The position numbers and the translations under genes were made by a program. 64,000 nt of DNA. It comes from UBA4971 sp029551185 (GTDB lineage Bacteria > Bacillota > SHA-98 > UBA4971). Below the pieces are notes generated by a model, which was not told where the DNA came from, made no database searches, and was given only the letters and a program-made list of their open reading frames with translations. Below, in pieces: positions 24,998-33,748 of this stretch. Position 1 is the first letter of the stretch. Every line of letters begins with the position of its first letter. Where the stretch lies: the NCBI GenBank assembly GCA_035593725.1, contig DAOSZN010000011.1, positions 7,859-71,858 of the forward strand, in the 5' to 3' direction.

Positions 24998-25702
24998 TCA
25001 ACGGTACCCGTTTGCTGCCATTTCCCTCTGGAGCTTCGTGATGGCCCGTTTCTCAATCCTTGATACATACGAGCGGGAGATTCCGAGATGCTTCGAGATT
25101 TCTCGCTGAGTTCTGCGTATGCCGTCCTTGAGTCCGTACCGCATTTCGATGACCTTTTTCTCGCGGCAAGTTAGCTTATCTACCTTTTCCGCCAACTTTT
25201 TTTCTTCCAACATCGCTTCTACCTTAAGGGCTACTTCATCGGCTTCACTTCCTAGGACATCAATTAGTGTAATCTCATTGCCTTCCTTGTCAGCCCCGAT
25301 AGGGTCATGTAAAAGAAGCTCCGTCTTGTTCTTCCTTGTGGCTCTAAGATGCATGAGGATCTCATTTTCTATACACCGGGCTGCATATGTAGCCAACCTG
25401 GTCTTACGGTGCTGATTATAAGTGTCTATTGCTTTTATAAGGCCTATCGTTCCTATGGAAATCAAATCATTTTGATCTTCCGTCGCTCCGTCAAATTTCT
25501 TAACAATGTGCGCAACCAGCCTCAGATTATGTTCAATCAAGGTTTTCCTGGCATTTTCGTCTCCTTGTTCCTTTTGCAGCAAAACCTTAGCCTCTTCCTC
25601 CTCAGACAGAGGGGGTGGGAATACATTTCCGGATGAAACATATGATATGAGATGCCACAATCCACGAAGAAAGAGAGCCGAACCTATCAAGAGATCCAGC
25701 AT
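24998..25702 (-). CDS. sigK: Sporulation sigma factor SigK (pro-sigma-K)
   Basis: A 234-residue sigma-70 family factor matching sigma-K, the late mother-cell factor. The N-terminus (MLDLLIGSALFLRGLWHLIS) resembles the membrane-associated pro-sequence, followed by NVFPPPLSEEEE, the region around the processing site. Region 2 carries ARKTLIEHNLRLVAHIVKKF, DLISIGTIGLIKAI and TYAARCIENEILMHLRA; region 4 has MRYGLKDGIRRTQREISKHL and ISRSYVSRIEKRAI. The gene is continuous, with no skin-type insertion. The start is the ATG 8 bases after GGGGGTGG; a GTG four codons upstream is possible. SpoIVB, its activating protease signal, is encoded in the same window. Confidence 0.96.
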   Translation of the reverse strand: MLDLLIGSALFLRGLWHLISYVSSGNVFPPPLSEEEEAKVLLQKEQGDENARKTLIEHNLRLVAHIVKKFDGATEDQNDLISIGTIGLIKAIDTYNQHRKTRLATYAARCIENEILMHLRATRKNKTELLLHDPIGADKEGNEITLIDVLGSEADEVALKVEAMLEEKKLAEKVDKLTCREKKVIEMRYGLKDGIRRTQREISKHLGISRSYVSRIEKRAITKLQREMAANGYR

Positions 25703-25817
25703 ATGATCAGCCACCCCCGGTAAAAAGACTCATTAGTATAAATATGATGTGTTCAGAAAAAAGTGCTTGTTCCGGTTAGGTAGTTTTTGATGAGATGCTA
25801 CCTTTATTCTTGTGAGC

Positions 25818-27509
25818 TTAGTCGTGTGAAGATTGAAGAAGAAGCCGACCGGCAATTTCTTTAAATATAGGGGCAGCTGTTTCGCCGCCGGAGCCTCCTT
25901 CTTCAACAAAGACCACGATCACGAAACGGGGATCTTGGAGAGGAGCAAAACCTGCAAACCAAGCGTGACATATGGGGCGTCCGGCAGCGTCGAGTCGTCC
26001 TGTTTCAGCCGTTCCGGTCTTGCCGCAGGATCCGAGCTCATCGATCCAGGCCTCCTTCGCAGTTCCCCATCGGGTAACTGACTCTAACATGAATGTGAGC
26101 TGCCTGCATGTGTCTTGTGACAACACCCTACGGGATACGCCTGATTTAACGCTTTGTATCGCCTCCGCTTCAGTGGGTTTGATCCCGAGAACCAGCTTCG
26201 GTGAGATAAGTTCGCCGCCATTGGCTATCACAGACAAGAGCGCAGCCACTTGAAGTGGGGTCACTGACACTTCGCCTTGTCCTATTGCCAGATTCGCAGT
26301 ATCCGATGGAGACATGTAGTAAGCACCCGGGAGTTGACCGGGTTGCTCAAACGGCAGGCTGATGCCGGTGGTTGCCCCGAATCCCAAGCGTTCATAGAAA
26401 TTCACAAGGGTTTTTCCGCCTATTCCGAGCGCAACTTCTATAAAAACGGGATTGCACGAATACGCCATCGCATCCAAGAAGGACAGAGTCCCGTGGCCTC
26501 CGCTTTCATGTAAGTAACACTTGAACCTGTTCGCGCCTACATCTATGAATCCAGGGTCATAGAAGCGTTCTGAGAGGGAGACAATGTTATTCTCCAGGCC
26601 ACATGCTGCCACTACTATCTTAAGTATTGAGCCTGCCGGATAAGGCGTGATTGCCCTGTTTATCATCGGCGATAGAGGCTGCGTCAAAGCCTTTGCCACA
26701 TCGTTGGGCGAAAAAGCCGGCCTACTGGCCATAGCCAGCACTTGGCCGGTTTTGGGCTCCATAACAATGACTGCGCCCCTAGGAACCCTGGCATCCATCA
26801 CTTCCTCAACAATTTCCTGCGTCTTGCGGTCAATAGTAAGAATTACATCAGTTGTGCCTTCCGAGTCACACAGCCATCTGACTCCAAGGCCTATGTACGG
26901 TACGCGCCTGGCATCCACAAAAGACGCTACAAAGCCGGTTTCTCCGCTACGCAGGTGGTTATCAAAAACCTTCTCAATTCCGGATATCCCGGAAATCTTT
27001 TGCTCGTCAAGGTAGCCTATGACATGGGCGGCCAACCCTCTCGGATCGTACCTGACCGGCTCTCGAATTATGACGACGCCAGGATCATCCGGTACTTTTA
27101 GATTTGGACTCCCAAGGTTAACCTTGCTTGCATCAATGTATATGCAAGTTTGAGCCGGGAATTGTGAAAGAGCGGCCTCTTGAGGCATGCTTATGTTGGA
27201 AATATGTGACATAAACTTAAGAACGTTATCCTTGTCTGAGATGAGCTCCGGAAAGATGACTATTGCAGGTTTGAAGAAAGTCCCCGCAAGAACTTGCATA
27301 TTTCTGTCATAAATTGTCCCCCTGAGCGGGGTTTTGCAGAGTAGTTCTATACGTTGATCCCGCGCTCGCCTGGCAAGAGTCTCTCCACGAACGAGTTGGA
27401 TCCACATAAGTTCAGAGATGAGAAAAAGGAAAATGATAAGAAGACAGAATACAATGCTTTTTGTACGGCCTTCGGCGAGAATTCTAATAAACCTGCTGCG
27501 TTGTGACAT
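25818..27509 (-). CDS. Class B penicillin-binding protein (SpoVD/FtsI-like transpeptidase)
   Basis: A 563-residue peptidoglycan transpeptidase. A single N-terminal membrane anchor (IVFCLLIIFLFLISELMW) precedes the dimerisation domain (LLCKTPLRGTIYDRN) and the penicillin-binding domain with all three active-site motifs: SxxK in YPAGSILKIV, SxN in AYSCNPVF, and KTGT in CGKTGTAETG. There is no C-terminal PASTA domain, which SpoVD has, so a late-division, elongation or sporulation role cannot be separated by sequence; position next to sigK and mltG hints at cortex or wall synthesis. The start is ATG 7 bases after GGAGGGC. Confidence 0.9.
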   Translation of the reverse strand: MSQRSRFIRILAEGRTKSIVFCLLIIFLFLISELMWIQLVRGETLARRARDQRIELLCKTPLRGTIYDRNMQVLAGTFFKPAIVIFPELISDKDNVLKFMSHISNISMPQEAALSQFPAQTCIYIDASKVNLGSPNLKVPDDPGVVIIREPVRYDPRGLAAHVIGYLDEQKISGISGIEKVFDNHLRSGETGFVASFVDARRVPYIGLGVRWLCDSEGTTDVILTIDRKTQEIVEEVMDARVPRGAVIVMEPKTGQVLAMASRPAFSPNDVAKALTQPLSPMINRAITPYPAGSILKIVVAACGLENNIVSLSERFYDPGFIDVGANRFKCYLHESGGHGTLSFLDAMAYSCNPVFIEVALGIGGKTLVNFYERLGFGATTGISLPFEQPGQLPGAYYMSPSDTANLAIGQGEVSVTPLQVAALLSVIANGGELISPKLVLGIKPTEAEAIQSVKSGVSRRVLSQDTCRQLTFMLESVTRWGTAKEAWIDELGSCGKTGTAETGRLDAAGRPICHAWFAGFAPLQDPRFVIVVFVEEGGSGGETAAPIFKEIAGRLLLQSSHD

Positions 27510-27570
27510 AAATTGTGCCCTCCATAGTCACAGTTATGCACAACCGTAGCCTTCCTCGAATTCAGGGAGC

Positions 27571-28620
27571 CTAGTCGCGTACCTGTACTTTGGCGATAGC
27601 TTTTTGATGTTCTTTAAAGGTTCTGGTGAAAACATGCCCGCCTTTTTGATCCGCGGCAAAGAAAAGATAATCTGAAGTTGCAGGTCGGAGCGCTGCACGC
27701 ACTGAAGACAACCCCGGAGAGGCGATAGGGCCGGGGGGAAGTCCGGGAACGACATAAGTATTGTACGGCGAGTCTATCTTGAGGTCATCAAGTGAGAGTC
27801 GCGTCTTCCATGAGCCCAGAGCGAACTGGACCGTAGCGCAAGATTGCAGCGGCATACCCACCTTTAACCTATTATAGAATACAGAGGCCACCAGAGGCCT
27901 GTCTTCAGCCAGCTTCGCCTCCTTCTCTATTATAGACGCAAGGGTGACAACTCCGTGAAGACCCAGCGCCCTCGCCTTTTCATCCACATCATCCTGTGAC
28001 CATTCAGGTAGGACCGCTTGAGCAAACCCCTTGACCATTACGGTAATAATCGCTTCTTCAGTGATCCCGGATTCCACCGTATATGTGTTTGGGAATAAGT
28101 ATCCTTCGAGATTGCCTGAGAACTCCGTATCCCCTTCCACTACTTTGAAATCGCTGTCTCCTCCGGTAGCTAAATAAAGAAAACGCTCCTTTGACGCAAG
28201 GCCTTTCGCCTCGAGGATGTCAGCGATCTCCTTTATACAGACCCCTTCCGGAATCGTAAATCGTATGAGTTCGACCTTACCTTGGGCTAAAGCCTGCACA
28301 ATACCGATAGTACCCATCCTCGGACTGAGCTTATATGTGCCTGCCTTAAGCTTATTGTCGACTTGTGCAAGCTTAGTTACCGCTTGAAAGAGAGCAGATG
28401 ATTGAATGAGCTCAGCGTCAGCCAGAAGCCTTGAGATTTCTTTTGAGCTCATTCCGGGATTGATGGAGACTATGATTTCATGTGCGGGGCCGTAAGGAAG
28501 CAACAAAAAAATGACCCAAAGTACAAGACATATAAGAACACCCAGTAGGATCCTTGCTTCGAGGCCCCGCCATGCTATCGTGCTTTGCTGAGGTCTGTTG
28601 GGACCCAGTTCACCTGACAC
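27571..28620 (-). CDS. mltG: Endolytic murein transglycosylase MltG (YceG-like)
   Basis: A 349-residue membrane-anchored lytic transglycosylase thought to terminate nascent glycan strands. One N-terminal membrane helix (LLGVLICLVLWVIFLLLPYG), a LysM-like segment (GMSSKEISRLLADAELI), then the YceG domain: RFTIPEGVCIKEIA, LEGYLFPNTYTV, VTLASIIEKEAK with the catalytic Glu, VASVFYNRLKVGMPLQ, SPYNTYVVPGLPPGPIASPG and FFAADQKGGHVFTRTFKEH. The start is GTG; the SD (GAGGAA) is weak. It precedes the penicillin-binding protein by 61 bases. Confidence 0.95.
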   Translation of the reverse strand: MSGELGPNRPQQSTIAWRGLEARILLGVLICLVLWVIFLLLPYGPAHEIIVSINPGMSSKEISRLLADAELIQSSALFQAVTKLAQVDNKLKAGTYKLSPRMGTIGIVQALAQGKVELIRFTIPEGVCIKEIADILEAKGLASKERFLYLATGGDSDFKVVEGDTEFSGNLEGYLFPNTYTVESGITEEAIITVMVKGFAQAVLPEWSQDDVDEKARALGLHGVVTLASIIEKEAKLAEDRPLVASVFYNRLKVGMPLQSCATVQFALGSWKTRLSLDDLKIDSPYNTYVVPGLPPGPIASPGLSSVRAALRPATSDYLFFAADQKGGHVFTRTFKEHQKAIAKVQVRD

Positions 28621-28626
28621 CTATAT

Positions 28627-28998
28627 CTATTCCTCGTCGTCAATATCCTCATCAAAATCGTCGTCAAAGTCAAGGTCGTCATCATCAAAGTCATCATCAA
28701 AATCGTCGTCAAACTCTTCATCAAAATCAATGTCATCTTCGTCTTCGCAAAGGACTTGAGTTACCTTTTCGTATTCCTCATCATCGAGTTCGACCAGGAC
28801 TTCTTCCCCGTCTTCCTTTTCTTCCACCTTGAAGATAAAGGCGTCAACTTCCATGTCATCAGAAGCCTCAGTATCAACTTCTTCGGACACAAGAACCACA
28901 TAAGTCTTCCCGTCTACTTCAAGGATTTCTTCAACAGTAAAGGTCTCCTGTTCTCCGTCGTCGTAAATCAATGTAACAATCTCATCCAACTCGGGCAT
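28627..28998 (-). CDS. DUF1292 (YrzB-like) protein with long acidic tail
   Basis: A 123-residue cytosolic protein. The first 75 residues are a DUF1292/YrzB domain (IVTLIYDDGEQETFTVEEIL, YVVLVSEE, DAFIFKVEEKEDGEEVLVEL). The last 40 residues are almost entirely Asp and Glu with spaced Phe, encoded by a degenerate GAT/GAC repeat. The DUF1292 gene normally accompanies alaS, ireB and ruvX, as here; its function is unknown. I choose the ATG at 28998, with GGGG 8 bases upstream, over the GTG three codons earlier. The tail could bind metal or basic proteins, which is inference only. Confidence 0.88.
   Translation of the reverse strand: MPELDEIVTLIYDDGEQETFTVEEILEVDGKTYVVLVSEEVDTEASDDMEVDAFIFKVEEKEDGEEVLVELDDEEYEKVTQVLCEDEDDIDFDEEFDDDFDDDFDDDDLDFDDDFDEDIDDEE
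28630..28740 (-). repeat. Degenerate GAT/GAC codon repeat encoding the acidic tail
   Basis: The 3' end of the DUF1292 gene consists of short repeats of Asp codons with interspersed Phe or Leu (units such as DDDFDDDF). Such tracts often vary in copy number between strains by slippage. Confidence 0.6.
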
Positions 28999-29031
28999 TT
29001 CAAGCACCCCACTTTCACTTCATCAATAGAA

Positions 29032-29547
29032 CTAGGCATATTCTCCCGGTTTGATTTCTTCCTCAGCTCTTCTATTCTTCGCTATGTTTTCCATAGGAAA
29101 CCCCTTTGATTCGCAGCCTGAAGAAATATCGCACTGCTGCTTAAGACGGTCTAAGTAACCATCAAGGATTATCGCAGCGGCAACTGAGTCTATCACACCT
29201 TTTCGCTTCTGTCGAGATACATCCGCAGAAATTAAGGCCCGTTCCGCTTCTGTTGTAGAAAACCTTTCATCCCACATAACTATAGGCACAGAAACATGCT
29301 TCTTCAGCTTTTCTGTAAATTCCATGACGTAGACAGCGCTCTTACCCAATGACCCGTCAGTATTCATTGGTAGGCCGACAACGATGAGAGATACCTCCTC
29401 ATCGTTCACTATTTGACACAATTGATCAATATCATGCCGGCTTCCTATCCTCTTGATTACCGAAAACGGCTGGCTGATAATGCGTGCAGGGTCAGAAAGC
29501 GCAACCCCTATAGTTTTTGAGCCAACATCAAGGCCCATTATTCTCAT
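29032..29547 (-). CDS. ruvX: Holliday junction resolvase-like RuvX (YqgF)
   Basis: A 171-residue RNase H-fold protein. Motifs are MGLDVGSKTIGVALSDP (first catalytic Asp), IVVGLPMNTDGSLG, VPIVMWDERFSTTEAERAL and KGVIDSVAAAIILDGYLD (last Asp). Members are implicated in 16S rRNA processing and in resolving branched DNA. I start it at the ATG 10 bases after AGGTGG. It lies 5 bases from the aldo/keto reductase gene and upstream of the DUF1292 gene. The C-terminal 30 residues after DRLKQQ extend slightly beyond the family core. Confidence 0.93.
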   Translation of the reverse strand: MRIMGLDVGSKTIGVALSDPARIISQPFSVIKRIGSRHDIDQLCQIVNDEEVSLIVVGLPMNTDGSLGKSAVYVMEFTEKLKKHVSVPIVMWDERFSTTEAERALISADVSRQKRKGVIDSVAAAIILDGYLDRLKQQCDISSGCESKGFPMENIAKNRRAEEEIKPGEYA

Positions 29548-29552
29548 ACGGG

Positions 29553-30512
29553 TCAAACCACCTTCATACATACCTCAGGACAGACTGCCTGACAATAGCC
29601 GCACAGCACGCACTTTGCCTTATCAACTACAGCACGGCCTGAAACAACGCTAAGTGCCCCATGACTGCATTTTTTGACACACTCACCACAGCCTATGCAC
29701 CATGGTTCAATTAGCAGGGCTTTGTCGAGACAGGTTCTCTCACGGAGGGCTTTATCAGGTTCTCGCCCTTCAAATATGGCTAAGTCCATCTCCAGCTCAT
29801 CCAGGGTTTTAATGCCAACGGCAATTGAATCCACACATGGCTGTTCTATAGCGAATTTCAGCGCTCCCTCTACATTGTGGAGCAAGGCCCCGCCACCGAT
29901 GGCTTTCATAGAGTATATGCCTTTTCCTTGCGAGTGAGCCATTTCAATTGCCTGAAGCATATGAGAAACTGTACCATCAGCAATCCCTATTCCTGAATAA
30001 TTCAGCAAAGGATGAATAACATCAATTTCAGGCATGCCCAGAGCTGCTTCTACGCACTGAATATAGTGAGTTGATACCCCGATTGCCCTGATTATTCCTC
30101 TGTCCCGGGCATCTTCCAAGTAACGAAGAGCTTCTCTATGGCCTTTTAATGTCAAAGCTGATTCCTGTTCATGTAGCAGGAACAAGTCCAGGTAATCGAT
30201 GTTCATAGACCTAAGAGCAAACTCCACCGATTTCTTCATGCTCTCATATGTGTAATCGTAAGATCGGGATGCAATTACGATATCACTACGATTCATGCCT
30301 GAGATTGCCTCACGAATATACGGATATGTACCGTATAGCTCTGCTGTGTCAAGGAAGTTTACGCCTCTTTCAATAGCGGCGCGAATCAAAGAAGCTCCTT
30401 CCTGAATCGGAAGATTCGCCTGAAGAGGCCCGATTGTCAGAGTCCCGAAGCAAAGCCTTGATACTGGAATATTCGTCCCGCCAAGCAACCTCATCTCAAT
30501 ACAGTGCGTCAT
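29553..30512 (-). CDS. Aldo/keto reductase fused to a two-cluster ferredoxin domain
   Basis: A 319-residue protein: an AKR TIM barrel (about residues 1-255) followed by a ferredoxin-like domain with two 4Fe-4S motifs, CIGCGECVKKC and CVLCGYCQAVCPEVC. The barrel keeps the Asp and Tyr of the catalytic tetrad (NFLDTAELYGTYP) and the His (LFLLHEQE), but the usual Lys after IA reads Arg (VIASRSYDY). Such fusions in anaerobes are thought to link ferredoxin or Fe-S electron flow to carbonyl reduction; the substrate is unknown. Its ATG overlaps the ireB stop (ATGA), so it is part of the operon. This gene is not normally found between ireB and ruvX. Confidence 0.9.
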   Translation of the reverse strand: MTHCIEMRLLGGTNIPVSRLCFGTLTIGPLQANLPIQEGASLIRAAIERGVNFLDTAELYGTYPYIREAISGMNRSDIVIASRSYDYTYESMKKSVEFALRSMNIDYLDLFLLHEQESALTLKGHREALRYLEDARDRGIIRAIGVSTHYIQCVEAALGMPEIDVIHPLLNYSGIGIADGTVSHMLQAIEMAHSQGKGIYSMKAIGGGALLHNVEGALKFAIEQPCVDSIAVGIKTLDELEMDLAIFEGREPDKALRERTCLDKALLIEPWCIGCGECVKKCSHGALSVVSGRAVVDKAKCVLCGYCQAVCPEVCMKVV

Positions 30513-30763
30513 ATGCCCAGATAGTACCTAATAAGCTCCTCCAGAATCTCGTCGCGTTCGAGTCTGCGTATCAGGTTACGGGCGCCTTTATGACTGGTGA
30601 CATATGTAGGATCCCCTGACATCAAGTACCCTACAAGTTGATTCACAGGATTGTACCCTTTCTCCTTCAACGCATGACTCACCTCAAGGAGAACTTCTCT
30701 TATGCTAACCTTATCCTCCGGAACAATGCGGAACGTCCGGGTTTCATCGAAAGACCCATTCAT
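30509..30763 (-). CDS. ireB: IreB family regulatory protein (UPF0297/YrzL)
   Basis: An 84-residue protein matching IreB/YrzL over its full length: DETRTFRIVPEDKVSIREVL, KEKGYNPVNQLVGYLMSGDP, YVTSHKGARNLIRRLERDEILEE (given in parts) and a C-terminal YYLG. In Enterococcus IreB is phosphorylated on Thr by the IreK kinase and tunes cephalosporin resistance; the Thr-rich N-terminus is present here. It lies just downstream of alaS, the standard arrangement. Confidence 0.95.
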   Translation of the reverse strand: MNGSFDETRTFRIVPEDKVSIREVLLEVSHALKEKGYNPVNQLVGYLMSGDPTYVTSHKGARNLIRRLERDEILEELIRYYLGI

Positions 30764-30813
30764 TACGGCCTCACGCTCCCGACGCTATGTTTGCCTGGGG
30801 TCGTCGTTGAAGG

Positions 30814-33489
30814 CTAGCGCGTCTGTTTGCCCAATGCCAGCCGACTCTCTACGAAAGATCTGGTTTGTCCGAGGGCTTCATCAAGTTTTGATACATCTTT
30901 GCCTCCCGCTTGAGCCATATCAGGCCTTCCCCCGCCTCCCCCGCCGGTTATTTTCGCGGCAACCTTCACAATATCTCCTGAGCGGACCCCTTGCTCTATC
31001 AGATCTTTTGTGACCATAGCCACAAATAACGCTCTCTCATCGAAGCGAGATCCTAATACCACGACACCTGAATCCATGCTTCCCCTTATTCTGTCAGCCA
31101 GTTCTCGAATGGCATGTTCATCCAGGCCGTCTACTCTTCCTACGACCACCTTGGCGCCATTGACTTCGACTGCCTGATTAATCAGATCATGGGCTTTGGA
31201 TGACACTGCTTTCAACGTTAGGCCCTTGATTTCCTTCTCCAGCTCTTTTAGGTCTCGCTGCATCCTCAACACTCTATCGGGAATCTCCTCACGAACGCAC
31301 TTGAGAATTCCGGTGGTATCGTTAAGGATTCCTTCATTAGACCTTATATAGGCAAGAACACCGGTACCTGTTACGGCTTCAATACGACGAATACCTGCTG
31401 CGACAGGGCTTTCTGATATAATCTTCACAAGGCCGATTTGGCCTGTGCGCTGTACGTGTGTGCCACCGCAAAACTCAGCGCTGACATCATCAATCCGGAC
31501 TACTCTCACGTTGCTGCCATATTTCTCTCCAAATAAGGCTATTGCACCGATTTTGCGGGCCTCCGAAATAGGCATTGTCTCGGCTTTAACGTTTAGATCG
31601 TCCAAAACCCACTTGGTAACCATGTTTTCGACCTTGCAAAGCTCGCTGTCACTGACAGGAGAATGGTGCGAGAAATCAAACCTCAATCTGTCATGGGATA
31701 CATATGAACCCGCCTGCAAGACATGGTCCCCTAGGACGCTCCTAAGCGCCGCGTGAAGAAGATGCGTAGCTGTATGGTTCCTGGCCGTAGCACACCTTAC
31801 GGTTTCATCGACTGAAGCCTTAACTTTATCTCCTACGTTGATATCTCCTTCGAGGATTGTAACATCATGCACAAGCACAGAATCAGAAACCCTAACTGTA
31901 TTATTGACTCTCGCGCTAAAGCTGTTCCCTGTAATCGTTCCGGAATCGCCGACCTGTCCCCCGCCTTCAGCATAAAACGGAGTGAAGTCAAGGACGATCT
32001 CCCCGTGTTGGCCGGATGATATGTGTCCGACAGGTTCGCCTTCAGAAAATATCGCGATTACCGTGGATTCGCCGGTCAAGGTCTCATACCCGATAAACTT
32101 GACGTCGAGACCGGACAAGGCTTCTGCTTTTGCTGTGGATAAGCCCCCCATGTACCCCAGGGCCTGCCTGGAAGCTCTGGCGCGCTCTCGCTGTTCATCC
32201 ATTGCCTCAGCAAAACCTGCCTCGTCCACGGTCATGCCGCTTTCCCCTGCAATTTCCCTTGTGAGTTCAAGGGGAAACCCATAAGTATCATAGAGCTTGA
32301 ACGCCTTCGAGCCTGGGACTTGTGATAACCCTTTGTCCTCCAGCTCTCGAACTATGTCTTGGAGCATAGTTGTGCCTTGATCGAGACGTTCCAGGAACCG
32401 TTCTTCTTCAGAACCAATGACCTTATGAATATGGTCTCTTCTTGCGACAAGCTCAGGATAAGCATGAGAAAACACGGATGAGGCCACATCAGCCATCTCG
32501 ACCATGAAAGGCCTGTCAATGCCGAGTAATTTTCCATGTCGAATCGCTCTCCGGAGCAACCTGCGCAACACATACCCTCTGCCTTCATTAGCAGGGAGAA
32601 CACCGTCAGCTATGAGGAACATCACAGCGCGGACATGATCCGCCACTATTCTTAAGGAGGCATTCTCTTTACGGTCCAGTTGACGGCTTATTCCTGCAGC
32701 GTCCAGAACTGCTTTGGTGATAGGTCGGAAGGAATCAGTGTCAAAAACACTGGACGCCCCTTGCATGACTGCTGCAATGCGTTCAAGACCCATCCCGGTG
32801 TCGATCCCTTTTCTCTCAAGGGGACGATACTCGCCTTTCTCGTTGCAGTAAAACTGGATAAAAACAAGGTTCCAGATCTCCATAAATCTGTCACAATCGC
32901 AACCAAGCATGCAGTCAGGTTGCCCGCAACCGAAAGCTTCGCCTCGGTCGACGTAAATTTCGGAGCACGGGCCACACGGACCGACTCCGATTTCCCAGAA
33001 GTTATCCGGTTTGCCAAATCGCACTATGCGCTCGGCCGGCACTCCGATTAGTCTGTTCCAGATGTCAAAAGCCTCGTCATCATCAAGGTATATGGTAATC
33101 CAAAGTTTATCTTCAGGTAAGCCTAAATGGGTTGTGACAAACTCCCATGCCCAGGTAATGGCATCCTTCTTAAAGTAGTCTCCGAAGGAAAAGTTTCCGA
33201 GCATTTCAAAAAATGTAAGGTGTCGTGAGGTTATGCCTACATTTTCTATGTCCAATGTCCTTATGCATTTCTGACAAGTAGTCGCCCGAAGGTGTTCCGG
33301 CTTGGCAGTACCCATATAATATGGCTTAAAAGGAACCATACCTGCACCTGTGAGAAGAAGTGTCGGGTCATTTCTGGGAATCAAAGAAGCAGACGGCAAG
33401 GAAACATGATCCTTGCTGACGAAAAAATCTCTGAACATATCTCGAATTTCACGAGTGCTGAATGCACGTACGCCTAAGCCTTCTTGCAC
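30814..33489 (-). CDS. alaS: Alanyl-tRNA synthetase
   Basis: An 891-residue class II synthetase. It has the catalytic N-terminus (MFRDFFVSKDHVSLPSASLI, TLLLTGAGMVPFKPYYMG, ATTCQKCIRTLDIENVG), the editing domain with zinc ligands in ARNHTATHLLHAALR and EFCGGTHVQRTGQIG, and the C-Ala domain ending ITGGGGGGRPDMAQAGG. Full length (usual 870-900). The start is GTG with TTAGGAGG 9 bases upstream. A strong sigma-A promoter lies about 190 bases upstream, leaving a long leader. The gene heads the alaS-ireB-AKR-ruvX-DUF1292 operon. Confidence 0.98.
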   Translation of the reverse strand: MQEGLGVRAFSTREIRDMFRDFFVSKDHVSLPSASLIPRNDPTLLLTGAGMVPFKPYYMGTAKPEHLRATTCQKCIRTLDIENVGITSRHLTFFEMLGNFSFGDYFKKDAITWAWEFVTTHLGLPEDKLWITIYLDDDEAFDIWNRLIGVPAERIVRFGKPDNFWEIGVGPCGPCSEIYVDRGEAFGCGQPDCMLGCDCDRFMEIWNLVFIQFYCNEKGEYRPLERKGIDTGMGLERIAAVMQGASSVFDTDSFRPITKAVLDAAGISRQLDRKENASLRIVADHVRAVMFLIADGVLPANEGRGYVLRRLLRRAIRHGKLLGIDRPFMVEMADVASSVFSHAYPELVARRDHIHKVIGSEEERFLERLDQGTTMLQDIVRELEDKGLSQVPGSKAFKLYDTYGFPLELTREIAGESGMTVDEAGFAEAMDEQRERARASRQALGYMGGLSTAKAEALSGLDVKFIGYETLTGESTVIAIFSEGEPVGHISSGQHGEIVLDFTPFYAEGGGQVGDSGTITGNSFSARVNNTVRVSDSVLVHDVTILEGDINVGDKVKASVDETVRCATARNHTATHLLHAALRSVLGDHVLQAGSYVSHDRLRFDFSHHSPVSDSELCKVENMVTKWVLDDLNVKAETMPISEARKIGAIALFGEKYGSNVRVVRIDDVSAEFCGGTHVQRTGQIGLVKIISESPVAAGIRRIEAVTGTGVLAYIRSNEGILNDTTGILKCVREEIPDRVLRMQRDLKELEKEIKGLTLKAVSSKAHDLINQAVEVNGAKVVVGRVDGLDEHAIRELADRIRGSMDSGVVVLGSRFDERALFVAMVTKDLIEQGVRSGDIVKVAAKITGGGGGGRPDMAQAGGKDVSKLDEALGQTRSFVESRLALGKQTR

Positions 33490-33545
33490 CGACTATTGCC
33501 TCCTAATTCAGTACTTTCAGAAACTCACTATGCTACTTGCTTCTT

Positions 33546-33630
33546 GCGCTGCAGTGTTACCCAGTTTTCGTTGGCAAATACGAGTTGAGTCTTTGGCTCT
33601 CGGCAAACCCTGTATGGCAAAAAGCAGCGC
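33546..33630 (-). other. Long-range stem in the alaS leader
   Basis: In the alaS leader transcript GCGCTGC (plus 33624-33630) can pair with GCAGCGC (33546-33552), with CTAC/GTAG pairing just outside and CGAG/CTCG inside. This gives a rod-like fold over about 140 bases. The T-box consensus (TGGnACCGCG) is absent. It could be a novel leader or a small RNA; it is a hand-folded suggestion only. Confidence 0.3.
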
Positions 33631-33679
33631 GCATTTGCGGTAGACTATCCAATGCCACATTTCGCTATGAGATACTAAT

Positions 33680-33708
33680 ATCATAGCGTGTACCCTAATA
33701 GGTGTCAA
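33680..33708 (-). promoter_or_regulatory. Sigma-A promoter of the alaS operon
   Basis: The minus strand reads TTGACA, a 17-base spacer, and TATGAT: a perfect -35 and a 5/6 -10 at ideal spacing. Transcription should start near 33673, giving a leader of about 184 bases before the GTG start of alaS. Confidence 0.82.
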
Positions 33709-33748
33709 CGAGAATCCCTGAAGCTTTCGGCCGTTCTACCGGAGAATT

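Noticed and set aside
25760..25800. AGGTAG/CTACCT hairpin after the penicillin-binding protein gene
   Set aside because: Six-base stem with a 14-base loop and no T-tract; too weak to call.
33490..33673. T-box riboswitch in front of alaS
   Set aside because: The TGGnACCGCG antiterminator element and a terminator hairpin are not present in the leader.
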